From CAZEHO01 sp964511945 (lineage in GTDB: Bacteria > Actinomycetota > Acidimicrobiia > Spongiisociales > UBA11373): DNA of 64,000 nt. The notes below the pieces were generated by a model that was given only the letters and a program-made list of their open reading frames with translations, searched no databases and was not told where the DNA came from. A program made the translations under genes and the position numbers. The stretch covers positions 248,001 to 312,000 of the forward strand of contig CAZEHO010000001.1 in NCBI GenBank assembly GCA_964511945.1, given 5' to 3'. Positions 51,531-61,290 of this stretch are shown here, piece after piece. Each line of letters starts with the position of its first letter. Position 1 is the first letter of the stretch.

Positions 51531-51538
51531 CGTTCACC

Positions 51539-54500
51539 TCACGGCGTCGGTGTCACCACGAGCTGATCGAACCCCATCAGGCCCGGGTCGCCGCTGTGCA
51601 CCGTGATGTCGAGGAAGTGCTGCCCCGCGGTGAATTGGTAGCCCCGGACCACGGTGATGGGGCCACTGGCGGTGATCTGGGGTGCCAGCATGCTCTTGGT
51701 CCACGGCATGCGTTCTCCGTCGATCGTGAACGACACGATCCCGAACGTGTAGGAGTAGGTCCCGTACAGCGTGATGTCGTAGGCACCGGCGGATGGGATG
51801 TTGATCGGGATTCGCATGGTTCCCGGCGGGCGGGTGTCGCAGAAGAACTGATCCGTCTCCTTCCAGCCGAACTCCCCGAATCCTCCCATGAGTTCGGTCC
51901 AGCAGGCATGGCCGGAGCGGGACCAGGCAATGGTCTCGATCTCGGTGCCGGCGGCGAGGTCGTTCGACAGCGGTGCCATGGCCTGGTTCAGCCGCATCCC
52001 GAGGACCCACTGCACGATCTCGATCTGTTGCGGCGTCAGCACGCTCGCCTCGTGGTAGTACGACATGATGTTGTGGCGGGGGACCGCGACTTCGAACCCG
52101 CCGAGGAGTTCGGTGTCGTTGCCCGAGCACCGGTAGTCCTCACTCGCGACGTAGATGTCGGGTGGGGTGTCGGGGAGTCCGTCCGGATCCACAGTGCTCA
52201 GGTCACCGCCGAATCCAGCGACGGCGGCGTCGGCGTCCTCTCTGGTGTCGTATAGCCAGAAGGGGTGCCACAGGCCGAAGTAGTGCCCAAGCTCGTGAGC
52301 AAACAACTCGACCATCGGCTCGTTGCAGAGCCAGGACTCGCTCGACGGCATGGTCGCCGACCCGAGTGAGTGCCATGAGAAGGCCCAGGTCGTCTCGAAG
52401 TCCCCCGGTCCGTGCCGGTAGAACACGACGAGCCGATCCGGATGCTGCGTTGCAGCGGCATTGGCCGCGGTCAGCCACACCGGATCCCAGGGTTCGTCGC
52501 CGAGGCCCCATCCCATCGAGTTGTTGACGTTGGTGTCGTAGAGGTCCGTGAAGTCGGTCGCCGGGTCGTATTCGAACTGGATCCCAGCGGGGGCGTACAC
52601 CCGATTGGCGAACTCGACCATGGGAACGAGCAGCTCGGCGGCGGCATTCGCCTGCCTGCCGCCGTCATCGTCGGCCACCCGGATTGCCTGGATTCGCAGC
52701 ACCTCGGGCCGGCCGCCCACCCAGATCGTCGCACGCTGGATGCCATCTCGTTCGTGACGGCTGCCACCGGCTACGAGACGGTCTCCGAACCGGGCGGTGG
52801 CGAGGAGGCTGCAGTCGGTGCAGGTGGGATCGACCACCGTTCTGGTCCATGCGTTGAGGTCGGCGGTACTCCAGATCGCCGAGCGCGAGTCGAGCTGTCC
52901 GGCGATGATGAGGCGGCCGTCGACGATGTCCCCCGACCATGCAGCCCCGGTCGGGTCGAGTTCCACCTTGCGCCATGAGGCGAGGTCCTCGGAGACGAAC
53001 ACCGAAGCCTTGCCGTCGTGGTTGCCGATCACCACTGCGTGGCCGTCGAACGCAATGACGTCCCGGAGGGCGAAGTCCGCGGTGCCGGGAATGGTGCCCG
53101 GCACCCTCGTCCACGTCGCCCCGGACGGCGATGTCCAGGCGGCGAGCACGTCGCCATCGCGGCCGACGATGACGGACTGCCCGCCGAGATCGGCCATCCC
53201 GAACCCGTTGAGATCCGGATGGGTCGTCGAAAGGTCAGACCAACTGACCCCGTCGTCCGACCCCCAGACGCCGACGGTGGTCAGGGCGATCAGCCGATCG
53301 CCGGCGGGCACCACCCGGAGCACGAATCCGGTTGCGACACCCGGCGGACTTGGCGTTGGCTCCCAGTTGGCTCCGTCGCTCGAGCGCCAGATCGTCGGGT
53401 CGACTCCCGACTGGCCTGCGATGTAGAGGTGATCGCCCACGAGCGACATCGACCAGGGGGTCTCCACATCCGGGCCTTGAAGAACCGGGTTCACGATCGG
53501 TTCCCAGGTCACCCCGTCGCCCGACTTCGAGAGACCGATCTCGTCGTCGCCGAGTCGGATGAGGGCGTACAGCTCACCCCGGAACTCGACGAGGTCGTAG
53601 ACGGCGCTGGTCTGTGGGGTTCCGGCGGCGTTGATCGAGATGTCGAGAGGGCGCGGCAACCTGCGCCACGGCGCCGCCGGGTCGAGGTCGTTTGGTGCCG
53701 TCCCGGCGATGCCGCTCCAAACGGCGCCGTCGCCTTGGTTCCACGGTCCGGTGGCCCCGACCACCAGGAGGCGGTTGTTGTGTCCGATGCCGTTGTTCGG
53801 ACGCTGCGGATCATCCATTTCGTTCACGGCACCACGACGCCACACGAGGCCGTCGGTGGATTCCCACACCGTGAGGTCCGGGTCGTCGATCGGGCCGCTC
53901 CGCCCTAACGCGACAAGAGTCCCGCCGGTTTCGATGATGTTGTCCATCACCTCCCAGCCGGGACCGCCGAACTCGTCGGCGTGGCCGCCGAGGCGAGTCC
54001 AGCGCCATCCGTCAGGCGATGTCCACACCGCGGCGTCGGCATTGCCGGCGACGGTTTGATCCGTTCCAACGGCGACATACCCGGGCCCGCCCGGAGCGAC
54101 ATCCCAGGCGAAGATCCGGCCTTGCGGTGCTATGAGATGGTCGTCGTCGATCCGGGTGAAATCACCGTCCGGGGCAGCAACCCAGGCGGCCATGTGCGGT
54201 CGCGTCTCCCCGACGGCCACCATCACCCCGTCCTGCACGGTGACACCGAGCATCTGCTGGAGACCGGTTTCGGAGATCGTGGAGGCATACCACTCCATCC
54301 CGTTAGGGCTGGCCCACCAGGTCGCGTCGGCGGTCTCATCGGCGTGGTCGACTCTGCCGACGGCGACGAATCCGCCCGGGTGGGCGATGAAGTCGTTGAC
54401 GACCTGATTGCCGTCGGGGAGTGCCCCGATGGCGGGGGCCTGTTCGGTCCAGGTCTGTCCGTCGATCGAGGTCCAGGCTGTGAACACGTGCGGTTCTCCG

Positions 54501-55237
54501 AGCCGCCGTCCGACACCAACCAGCGTGCCGTCGGCCGCCCTTTCGACGTGGGTCATCTGGGTGCCGTCGAACTCGGCACCCAATGACTGCTGGGTCCAGT
54601 CGTCGCCGTCGGGGCTGGTCCATGTGGCTGTGAAACCCTCGAGACCCACCGCGAGGTACCCGGGTTCGGTAGCAACGACGTCGTAGATCTCCTGGCCACC
54701 GTCGCCGGCGAGATCGCCGCCGAGCGTCACGCGCCACGAGGCGTTCATCACTGTGGCCGGCGGTGGAAGGGTGGTGGTCGTCGTCGTGGTTGTCGACGTC
54801 GTTGTGGTCGAGGAGGTTGTGGTGGTCGTCGGCGCGCTCGTGGTGGCTGGAGCGGGCACGGAGGTGCTGGTTGATGACGAGGCAACCGGGGCTTGTGTCG
54901 AAGAAGTGGTGCCGGAGAGAGCGACGGTCGAGTCAGGCGTCTCGTCGTCGCCTCCGGTGAGGATGAGGACGATCGCTACGGCAGCCGCGGCAACGACCAG
55001 CGAGCCGATCAAGATGAGGATGCCGGTGTTGCTGCGGCGCGGTGGCTGAGGCTGCGGGGCAACGTAGGGCTGAGGCGGCTGGTACTGCCCCGGTGGTGGG
55101 CCCTGAGCCGGTGGCGGCTGCTGGCCCGGCGGCTGCTGGCCCGGCGGCGTTCCGGCCATCGCGCCTGCTCCACACACCGTGCAGAACTGCTGGCCCATCG
55201 CCAACGGGTGCCCGTTGGTGCAGTACACGCCCGTCAT
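51539..55237 (-). CDS. Zinc-ribbon, membrane-anchored propeller protein with a metzincin protease domain
   Basis: 1232 residues. Zinc ribbon (CTNGHPLAMGQQFCTVCG), a Pro/Gln-rich stretch, one membrane helix (about 70-93), a long Thr-rich stalk, then about 600 residues of BNR-like repeats (WTSPDGWRW, WESTDGLVW, WTSPSGATW). From about residue 880 a metalloprotease domain follows: HELGHYFGLWH (about 979-989) has the HExxHxxGxxH zinc motif and HNIMSYYHE (about 1052) is the Met-turn, as in pappalysin-like (M43) metzincins. A C-terminal beta domain ends the protein. Eight bases from the next propeller gene; transcribed together. Confidence 0.82.
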   Translation of the reverse strand: MTGVYCTNGHPLAMGQQFCTVCGAGAMAGTPPGQQPPGQQPPPAQGPPPGQYQPPQPYVAPQPQPPRRSNTGILILIGSLVVAAAAVAIVLILTGGDDETPDSTVALSGTTSSTQAPVASSSTSTSVPAPATTSAPTTTTTSSTTTTSTTTTTTTTLPPPATVMNASWRVTLGGDLAGDGGQEIYDVVATEPGYLAVGLEGFTATWTSPDGDDWTQQSLGAEFDGTQMTHVERAADGTLVGVGRRLGEPHVFTAWTSIDGQTWTEQAPAIGALPDGNQVVNDFIAHPGGFVAVGRVDHADETADATWWASPNGMEWYASTISETGLQQMLGVTVQDGVMVAVGETRPHMAAWVAAPDGDFTRIDDDHLIAPQGRIFAWDVAPGGPGYVAVGTDQTVAGNADAAVWTSPDGWRWTRLGGHADEFGGPGWEVMDNIIETGGTLVALGRSGPIDDPDLTVWESTDGLVWRRGAVNEMDDPQRPNNGIGHNNRLLVVGATGPWNQGDGAVWSGIAGTAPNDLDPAAPWRRLPRPLDISINAAGTPQTSAVYDLVEFRGELYALIRLGDDEIGLSKSGDGVTWEPIVNPVLQGPDVETPWSMSLVGDHLYIAGQSGVDPTIWRSSDGANWEPTPSPPGVATGFVLRVVPAGDRLIALTTVGVWGSDDGVSWSDLSTTHPDLNGFGMADLGGQSVIVGRDGDVLAAWTSPSGATWTRVPGTIPGTADFALRDVIAFDGHAVVIGNHDGKASVFVSEDLASWRKVELDPTGAAWSGDIVDGRLIIAGQLDSRSAIWSTADLNAWTRTVVDPTCTDCSLLATARFGDRLVAGGSRHERDGIQRATIWVGGRPEVLRIQAIRVADDDGGRQANAAAELLVPMVEFANRVYAPAGIQFEYDPATDFTDLYDTNVNNSMGWGLGDEPWDPVWLTAANAAATQHPDRLVVFYRHGPGDFETTWAFSWHSLGSATMPSSESWLCNEPMVELFAHELGHYFGLWHPFWLYDTREDADAAVAGFGGDLSTVDPDGLPDTPPDIYVASEDYRCSGNDTELLGGFEVAVPRHNIMSYYHEASVLTPQQIEIVQWVLGMRLNQAMAPLSNDLAAGTEIETIAWSRSGHACWTELMGGFGEFGWKETDQFFCDTRPPGTMRIPINIPSAGAYDITLYGTYSYTFGIVSFTIDGERMPWTKSMLAPQITASGPITVVRGYQFTAGQHFLDITVHSGDPGLMGFDQLVVTPTP

Positions 55238-55317
55238 GCCGCGCTCCTGTCTCCGTACCCGCGGTCAACGGTGCCGGAACCCCCGGGATCGGAACAGGGC
55301 CGAAGGTCCCGCGGGAT

Positions 55318-57876
55318 TTATGGGTTGTCGCTGGTCCACGCGGTGGCGTACCACGAGCCATCGGGTCGGTCGTGGTAGCCGACTGCGACGTAGCGATCCC
55401 CGACACGGGTCACATCGTTGGGCCGGCCCGGTTCAAGCAGCTGGTCGTTCGGGCCGCCCGCGATTGGATACAGATCGGATCGGAGCCAGAACATGCCGTC
55501 GGAGGTCGACCACAGCACCGGGTGCCATGAGACGTCGGTGAACTGCTCGCCAGCCACGAACATCCTGCCTTCCACATTCTTCATTCGGATGACGAAGACG
55601 TCCTCGGCGAGGGGGACCTGGCTCCACGACTGGAGATCCGACGACAGGAGCACCGACGCTGTGGCCGTCCCGCCAGCGGTGCCTTCGCCGGCCACCATGA
55701 CGACGCCATCAAGGACATCTACGGCGAACGGATTGAGCGCTGCCATGGCCGGGTGATCGGCCAGGCGGGTCCACGTGTTGCCATCGGTGGAGGTCCAGAT
55801 CCCGGTTCCGTTCGAGGCCCCGTCTTCGCCGACGGCCAAGAATCGCCCGTCGTGTGCGACCAGGTCCCTCAGGTGCACCGCACCGAACTGCAGCGGGGCC
55901 GGCGTGGACGCCCAGTTGCGGCCGTCCGACGACACCCACACGATCGGCCGGTCAAAGGTGTTCTCTGTTCCGTACGCAACGAAGGTTCCGCCAATCTCAA
56001 CGATGCCGTTGAGGAATCCGGGCAATGACGCCGGCGTGTTGGCCCGTTGCCAATCGGAGAGGTCGGTCGACCACCAGATGTCCGGGTCCGGTCCCGCGAC
56101 GAACCCGGTGGCGTAATAGGTGCCACCGATCTCGGTGATTGAGTCCAGAATCGGATCACCTGCCGGAGGCGTCGTTGCGGGTTGCCGACTCCAGACGGCG
56201 CCGTCGCTCGTTTCCCAGGTCGGTGCGGCGGTATCGAGACGACCCACGGCGATGGCTCCGTCGGGCACGGGATGAGCGTTCTCCAGCGAACTCACGCCTG
56301 CGGGTTCGAATACCGGCACTTCGCGCCAGGTCCCGATGACCGGGGCTTCTGGAACGCCGGCCGCAACCCATACGGCCCCGTCTCCGGTGCCGTCGACAGC
56401 CCCGTCCTGTCCGACCGCAATGATCCTGTTGTCGATCGCGATCGCCCGTTGAACCCGCTGCGGCGTCGCTCTGATGCCGACCGGACCTTGCTCCCAGGTC
56501 ATACCGTCGGGCGACTGCCAGACCGCGATGTTCGGGCTGGTGGGGGCTCCGGTTCGGCCGATGACGATCGTGGTGCCGTTGCTGTCGAGCACCGTGTCCA
56601 TCACCGTCCAATCGCCGAAACCGGTGAAATTGGCTCGCATCATGTTCGGCTGATACCCGGTTTCGTTGCCGTACCGGACCCAATCGGTTCCATCGGCGGA
56701 AGTCCACACGGCGCCGTCGACGAATCCTTGCCGCATCCGCGAGCCGCCGACGGCAACGAAACCGGGACCGGTGGCGGCGACGTCCCACACGAACACTTGA
56801 GCATCTGCATAGGCCGGGTCGGGGTCATCAACGGCGAGGGTGAGATCCGGATCGGTGATCCGGACGAAATCCTGACCCGTGTCCGCGCGCCATCCTCCGA
56901 CCTCCATTCCGTGTTGGCCGAGGACGACCATGGTGCCGTCGGCTACGGCTGCGCCGACCATTGCCTGGGTGCCGGGCTCGGCGATGGTGTGCGCCGTCCA
57001 CGTGACTCCATCGGGGCTCGTCCACCATGCAGCGTCGGACTCCCCGGAGTCGTCCAGCACCGCTCCGACGGCGAGGAAGCCGCCGGGGAATGCCTCGAAG
57101 CCGAGTATTCCCTGGTGCCCACCCGGCAACTCACCCGTTGCAGGAGGTTGCTGGGTCCAGATCAGGCCGTCGGGCGATGTCCAAGCGGTGAACACGTTCG
57201 GTTCGCCGATTCGGCGCCCGACCCCGACGAGCGTGCCGTCTGGAGCTTTCTCGATTTGGGTCATCTGAGTGCCGTTGAACTCGGCCCCCAGCGGATGTTG
57301 TGTCCAGGTCATGGCGTCGGGACTGGTCCACACCGCCGAGAATCCGTCGAGGCCGACGGTGACGTAGCCGTTGGCTGTGGCGACGACGTCGTAAAGGTGC
57401 TGGCCTCCGGCGCCGGCGAGATCGCCGCCGGTTCGCATGTGCCACTCGGCCGTCATCAGTGTGTCGGGGCCGGGAATGGTCGTTGTCGTCGTGGTCGAGG
57501 ATGTCGTGCTGGTGGAGGACGACGTCGAGGTGCTCGTGCTGGAACTCGAACTGGAGGTCGAGGTTGAACTCGATGAGGTCGGGGCGACCGTCGGCTGGGT
57601 GAGCGGGGGCAGTGTGCCGCCGGCCGCGGTCGTGCCGGTCCCGTCGCCGTCTCCGCCCGTCGCAAGGAGCGCGATAACGACTCCTGCTGCGGCCACGATC
57701 AGGGCAACCACCACCCAGATGATGGGGTTGATGCCGCCTGAAGGTCCCGGTTGTGGCGCCGGCTGCTGATATCCGGGCTGCGGTGCCGCTCCTCCGATCG
57801 CCGCCGCTCCGCAGGTGCCACAGAAGCGTTCCCCGGGCCCCATCGGGTGCCCGTTGGCGCAGAACACACCGGTCAT
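55318..57876 (-). CDS. Zinc-ribbon, membrane-anchored BNR-repeat protein
   Basis: 852 residues from ATG 57876 (an upstream in-frame start lacks the family beginning). Zinc ribbon CANGHPMGPGERFCGTCG, Gln/Pro-rich linker, membrane helix at about 48-70 (INPIIWVVVALIVAAAGVVI), Ser/Thr stalk, and an array of BNR/Asp-box-like units (VWTSPDAMTW, WWTSPDGVTW, VWTSADGTDW, VWQSPDGMTW, WVSSDGRNW, WTSTDGNTW). First gene in transcription order of three related genes. No enzyme domain visible. Confidence 0.8.
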   Translation of the reverse strand: MTGVFCANGHPMGPGERFCGTCGAAAIGGAAPQPGYQQPAPQPGPSGGINPIIWVVVALIVAAAGVVIALLATGGDGDGTGTTAAGGTLPPLTQPTVAPTSSSSTSTSSSSSSTSTSTSSSTSTTSSTTTTTTIPGPDTLMTAEWHMRTGGDLAGAGGQHLYDVVATANGYVTVGLDGFSAVWTSPDAMTWTQHPLGAEFNGTQMTQIEKAPDGTLVGVGRRIGEPNVFTAWTSPDGLIWTQQPPATGELPGGHQGILGFEAFPGGFLAVGAVLDDSGESDAAWWTSPDGVTWTAHTIAEPGTQAMVGAAVADGTMVVLGQHGMEVGGWRADTGQDFVRITDPDLTLAVDDPDPAYADAQVFVWDVAATGPGFVAVGGSRMRQGFVDGAVWTSADGTDWVRYGNETGYQPNMMRANFTGFGDWTVMDTVLDSNGTTIVIGRTGAPTSPNIAVWQSPDGMTWEQGPVGIRATPQRVQRAIAIDNRIIAVGQDGAVDGTGDGAVWVAAGVPEAPVIGTWREVPVFEPAGVSSLENAHPVPDGAIAVGRLDTAAPTWETSDGAVWSRQPATTPPAGDPILDSITEIGGTYYATGFVAGPDPDIWWSTDLSDWQRANTPASLPGFLNGIVEIGGTFVAYGTENTFDRPIVWVSSDGRNWASTPAPLQFGAVHLRDLVAHDGRFLAVGEDGASNGTGIWTSTDGNTWTRLADHPAMAALNPFAVDVLDGVVMVAGEGTAGGTATASVLLSSDLQSWSQVPLAEDVFVIRMKNVEGRMFVAGEQFTDVSWHPVLWSTSDGMFWLRSDLYPIAGGPNDQLLEPGRPNDVTRVGDRYVAVGYHDRPDGSWYATAWTSDNP

Positions 57877-57952
57877 CGCCCACTCCTGTCCCTCTCTGTG
57901 GTGCCACGGTGCCGCATCCGGTAGGGCCCGCACAGGGCCAAAGGTCCCGGCC

Positions 57953-58366
57953 CTACGGAGTGACTTCGATCAGGAAGAAGACCTTTGGCTCGCCGACGCC
58001 GTACCCGGAGTGGGTCCGTGCTCCGATGTAGTAGCTGGTCACGCCGGGAGCCGACACTGCCGGCACCGTGCAGGTGAATGTCTGCACGTCTCCGGGATCG
58101 AGCGGCAGCAGCCAGGCGACGTCCGGTCCCCGGTCGAACAGGCTGCCGCCCGAGCAGGAGACCGCGAAGTCGACCGCGGCGCCGGCGGGGTCGGGGAGCG
58201 GGCGCTCAAAGGGAGAGGTCGGTGTCCGTGGGTGGTGCGAGGAGAACACCTCGAGGGTGAGCGGCTGGCCGCCCATGTGATCCGCAGTGAAGGTGCTGCG
58301 CGCCGTCACCTGCAGCGTTGCCGACTGACCGACCGTCACCTGCTGGAACGCGGGATCGACCGTCAA
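57953..58366 (-). CDS. Small secreted-looking or Ig-like protein, unknown
   Basis: 137 residues from TTG 58366, which has an AGGAGG ribosome site (58371-58376, antisense). Predicted mostly beta (FQQVTVGQSATLQVTARSTF, TCTVPAVSAPGVTSYYIGAR), compatible with an Ig-like or cohesin-like fold. Two cysteines. No signal peptide is seen in this start. Seventy-six bases upstream of the propeller genes in transcription order. Confidence 0.55.
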   Translation of the reverse strand: MTVDPAFQQVTVGQSATLQVTARSTFTADHMGGQPLTLEVFSSHHPRTPTSPFERPLPDPAGAAVDFAVSCSGGSLFDRGPDVAWLLPLDPGDVQTFTCTVPAVSAPGVTSYYIGARTHSGYGVGEPKVFFLIEVTP

Positions 58367-58425
58367 CTGAACCTCCTGGCTCTGGGCTTCGTGCTCCCGC
58401 TCCGTCGTGCCGGTAGCGTGAAGGT

Positions 58426-58653
58426 ATGAAGACGGTCCTGCATTTCGATGTCTACGGCCGCTTCACCGTGGCGGTGTCCCGCGATCGGGGCGGTTGGTGG
58501 GTGGTGGAGGCGATCGGGAACGACGGCAAGCGTCACGTCCTTTCCGACGTCGTGATCGCTCCGACCGCCGGGCCGGAAGAGATCGCTGATCACCTCGAGG
58601 TGGCGTTCCACGAGGCAGGGAAGCCGGGCGCAGAGGTGCGGCGCCTGGACTAG
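58426..58653 (+). CDS. Small protein, DUF7661-like
   Basis: 75 residues: FDVYGRFTVAVSRDRGGWWV and DVVIAPTAGPEEIADHLEVA. The composition recalls the small DUF7661 family, but I am not certain. ATG 58426 is the only sensible start. Short spacer to the next gene on the same strand. Confidence 0.5.
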   Translation: MKTVLHFDVYGRFTVAVSRDRGGWWVVEAIGNDGKRHVLSDVVIAPTAGPEEIADHLEVAFHEAGKPGAEVRRLD

Positions 58654-58692
58654 CCGTGCGGTGTCGGGCGGTGTCCCGATGCTGGAGGACGA

Positions 58693-61257
58693 ATGGCCCT
58701 GGCCGGGGTCCGTCCGGATGCACACTCTGATGAAGTGGCAATGCCTCCGGCCTTCTGTACGAATTGCGGCAGCCCGCACACCCGCGGAAGCGCGTTCTGC
58801 ACCTCCTGTGGCGCTCCGGTAGGCGGACCGTCTGCGCCGGCTCCGCCGGGAAGGTCTCGCTCCGGACCGCCGACCTGGGTGATGCTCGCAATCGCCGCGA
58901 TCATCGTTGCCTCGGCCGGGGCGATCACCTGGCTGATCACCACAGACGGGTCGGGCGGCGGTGGGGGCTCCACGGTTCCGGGAGGGAACCACCCGGCGGC
59001 GATCGACGCGCTGGGTCCGGGACCGGGGCCCCAGCAGGGTGTGGTGGCAACGTTCGGCCTCGGGCCGGAGACACCGATCGGGGGCGACACGATCGGCCCG
59101 GATGGGGGTGTGATCAGCGGTGCCGACGGGATCACGATCAGCGTGCCGGCGGCCGCTCACGGGGAGGCGATCTCCTACACCATCACGGCGCAGGAGATCA
59201 CGAGCCACGATCTGCCGGCGCCGATGCAGGCTGTGTCTTCGCTCTACCGGGTGGACAACGGCGGCGTTCTGGCCGACCTGCCCGTTGAGGTCGATATCCC
59301 GATCTCGATTCCGGCCGGAGAGTTCGCCATGGGGTTCTTCTATGACCGGTCGGCGGGGAGCTTCGAGGGTATGCCGATCGTGGGACTCGATGGCGACTCC
59401 GTGACGGTCGCCACTCGGCACTTCTCCGAGATCGTGGTGCTCTGGTATGCCGGGATGCCCATCGGGCAGTTGCCGGCTCCGACGGTCGACACCGGGTTCC
59501 GTCCCGGAATCGACGACTGGCAGTTCGTCAATTTGGGATCGGCCGTGGAGCCGGAGGGCCATTGCTCCGGACAGTCGCTGGCCGCGTTGTGGTACTACAC
59601 CGAGAAGAAGAAGGCCGGAGATCCGGCGCTCTACGGACTGTTCGACAACACCGACGCCGATCCGCTGAATCGCGTGTGGCCGGGTACCCGGAGTCTCTGG
59701 GAGGACGACCGGGACGGATATCGCCTGGCGAGTGCCCTGCAGGTCGCGCAGTACGCAGGAGGTATGGGCTCCTACGAGACCTCGATGTTCAATCTTGCCC
59801 GCCGGCTCCATTTCTCGGGACGCGACGGCCTCTCCTTCTCCGCATTCGGGATGGCGATGTTGGTGTCCGGCGAGCCGCAGTTCGTCGGGATCGACCGCTA
59901 CGTCGATCCGAACGGCGATGGAGTCTGGACAGACGCACGGTTCGACGGCGGCCATGCAATGGTGGTGTACGGGGCAACCGAGTCCGGGCTCTACGTTGCT
60001 GATCCCAACTACCCGGGGGCATTCCGCATGATTCCGTGGGACCCGGCGGCGCGGGTGCTGCCTTCGGTAACCGAACTGGGCGTGCTCGGGCCCTACAGCA
60101 GCGCACTCAAGGCAGGGGGCCCCGGCACGGTCTTCAACGTGATCGGGTATTCGGCCAAATCGGGGCTCGTCGATTGGGCGGATCTCGGTGGTCACTGGCC
60201 GCAGTTCGTTGCGGGAACGGTGGGGGATCCGATCTTCCCGGGCTATGGCCTCAGCGCCGTGTATGTCGACGGCAACGGGAACGCACAGAATCGGGGTTTT
60301 CGGGGGCGTCTTGTGGTCGCAGTCGATCGGATCGAGCTCACAGGAGACGTCGCCGGCGAAGACTGGCGGCTTCAGGTGTACGACGGGGACACGCTTCTTG
60401 GGACCGCCGAGAAAGGGGGAACCGAGACGGTTCCGATCGAACTCGATGAGGGGGACAACGACGTCGGGGTGTACCTGTCCGTGAAGCGTCCGCAGACCGA
60501 TCCCCCCGGCTACTGGTGGGCTTTCGTGGACTTCGACCGCATCACGATCACACGTGGTTCGGGACTCTCCGTCGCGATGCTGCCCAACGAATCCGAGGCG
60601 GCCGGTCTCGAGATGCTGATCAAGGATCCGCCGACGTTCGTGGAGAACCCCGATGTTCCCGGGGAGATCATCGCCATCGCTGCTTCCTACAAGGCGGGTC
60701 CGGCTGTTCTCGAGAACGAACGGGATGAACCCGGACGGCCGTACCGGCCCGGATGGAAGGTGCTCGACCCAATCGATGACGACGTGTGCAGCGGGTCCGG
60801 TTGGGGTGGAGCCGCCGCCGGTTTCGGACCGAACCTCTGCATCTCGGTTCGATTGTCGATCTGGGACGAAGACCCGGCGCCGTTTGACCCGGTAGTGGTG
60901 CGGGCCGAGGAGCAACCCACTCCCAACGGGCTTCCGCCGACGCTGGCGGTTCCCGAGCCGTGCAACACCGTCCGTCCTCAAGGTGTCGATTACGATGTCA
61001 CTTTCTTCCCGTGCGTCGAGTCCGCTCCCGGGAGCGTGGATATGGGAGCCGCGGTTTACGGCTTCCATTCGTTCGACCGCAATTACGGCGCCGAGGTCTA
61101 CTCGCTGCGGGCCGTCGTGGAGGGCATTCGGGTCGAAATTGCCACCGACTACAACACCTACGGGGCCAACGACGTCCAGATCGATCGGATGCGCGAGGTG
61201 CTGACGGCACTCGTGAACGACATCGCTCAGAAAATCCGCGCCGACATGGGTGGGTAG
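58693..61257 (+). CDS. Zinc-ribbon, membrane-anchored protein with a cysteine-peptidase-like domain
   Basis: 854 residues from ATG 58693, which has a GGAGG ribosome site (an ATG at 58741 directly before the ribbon is possible but has none). Zinc ribbon CTNCGSPHTRGSAFCTSCG, membrane helix at about 56-80 (TWVMLAIAAIIVASAGAITW), Gly-rich linker, beta domain, then a segment reading GHCSGQSLAALWYY, GGHAMVVYG and VADPNYPG, with the Cys, His and Asp/Asn order of papain-like (C39/C47-type) peptidases. A beta C-terminal part follows. Same architecture as the three minus-strand proteins but on the opposite strand. Activity is not established. Confidence 0.75.
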   Translation: MALAGVRPDAHSDEVAMPPAFCTNCGSPHTRGSAFCTSCGAPVGGPSAPAPPGRSRSGPPTWVMLAIAAIIVASAGAITWLITTDGSGGGGGSTVPGGNHPAAIDALGPGPGPQQGVVATFGLGPETPIGGDTIGPDGGVISGADGITISVPAAAHGEAISYTITAQEITSHDLPAPMQAVSSLYRVDNGGVLADLPVEVDIPISIPAGEFAMGFFYDRSAGSFEGMPIVGLDGDSVTVATRHFSEIVVLWYAGMPIGQLPAPTVDTGFRPGIDDWQFVNLGSAVEPEGHCSGQSLAALWYYTEKKKAGDPALYGLFDNTDADPLNRVWPGTRSLWEDDRDGYRLASALQVAQYAGGMGSYETSMFNLARRLHFSGRDGLSFSAFGMAMLVSGEPQFVGIDRYVDPNGDGVWTDARFDGGHAMVVYGATESGLYVADPNYPGAFRMIPWDPAARVLPSVTELGVLGPYSSALKAGGPGTVFNVIGYSAKSGLVDWADLGGHWPQFVAGTVGDPIFPGYGLSAVYVDGNGNAQNRGFRGRLVVAVDRIELTGDVAGEDWRLQVYDGDTLLGTAEKGGTETVPIELDEGDNDVGVYLSVKRPQTDPPGYWWAFVDFDRITITRGSGLSVAMLPNESEAAGLEMLIKDPPTFVENPDVPGEIIAIAASYKAGPAVLENERDEPGRPYRPGWKVLDPIDDDVCSGSGWGGAAAGFGPNLCISVRLSIWDEDPAPFDPVVVRAEEQPTPNGLPPTLAVPEPCNTVRPQGVDYDVTFFPCVESAPGSVDMGAAVYGFHSFDRNYGAEVYSLRAVVEGIRVEIATDYNTYGANDVQIDRMREVLTALVNDIAQKIRADMGG

Positions 61258-61271
61258 GGAGCGGCTCCAAT

Positions 61272-61290
61272 CGAACCCCGAAGGGGTTCG
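61272..61290 (+). terminator. Hairpin downstream of the cysteine-peptidase-like gene
   Basis: CGAACCCC pairs with GGGGTTCG around GAA, 14 bases after the stop. No T-run, so it is a weak terminator candidate. Confidence 0.45.

Noticed and set aside
54750..54860. Simple GTC/GTG/GTT-rich repeat block (also near 57480-57580)
   Set aside because: These encode the Thr/Ser stalks of the membrane-anchored proteins on the minus strand, so they are coding low complexity rather than a separate repeat element.
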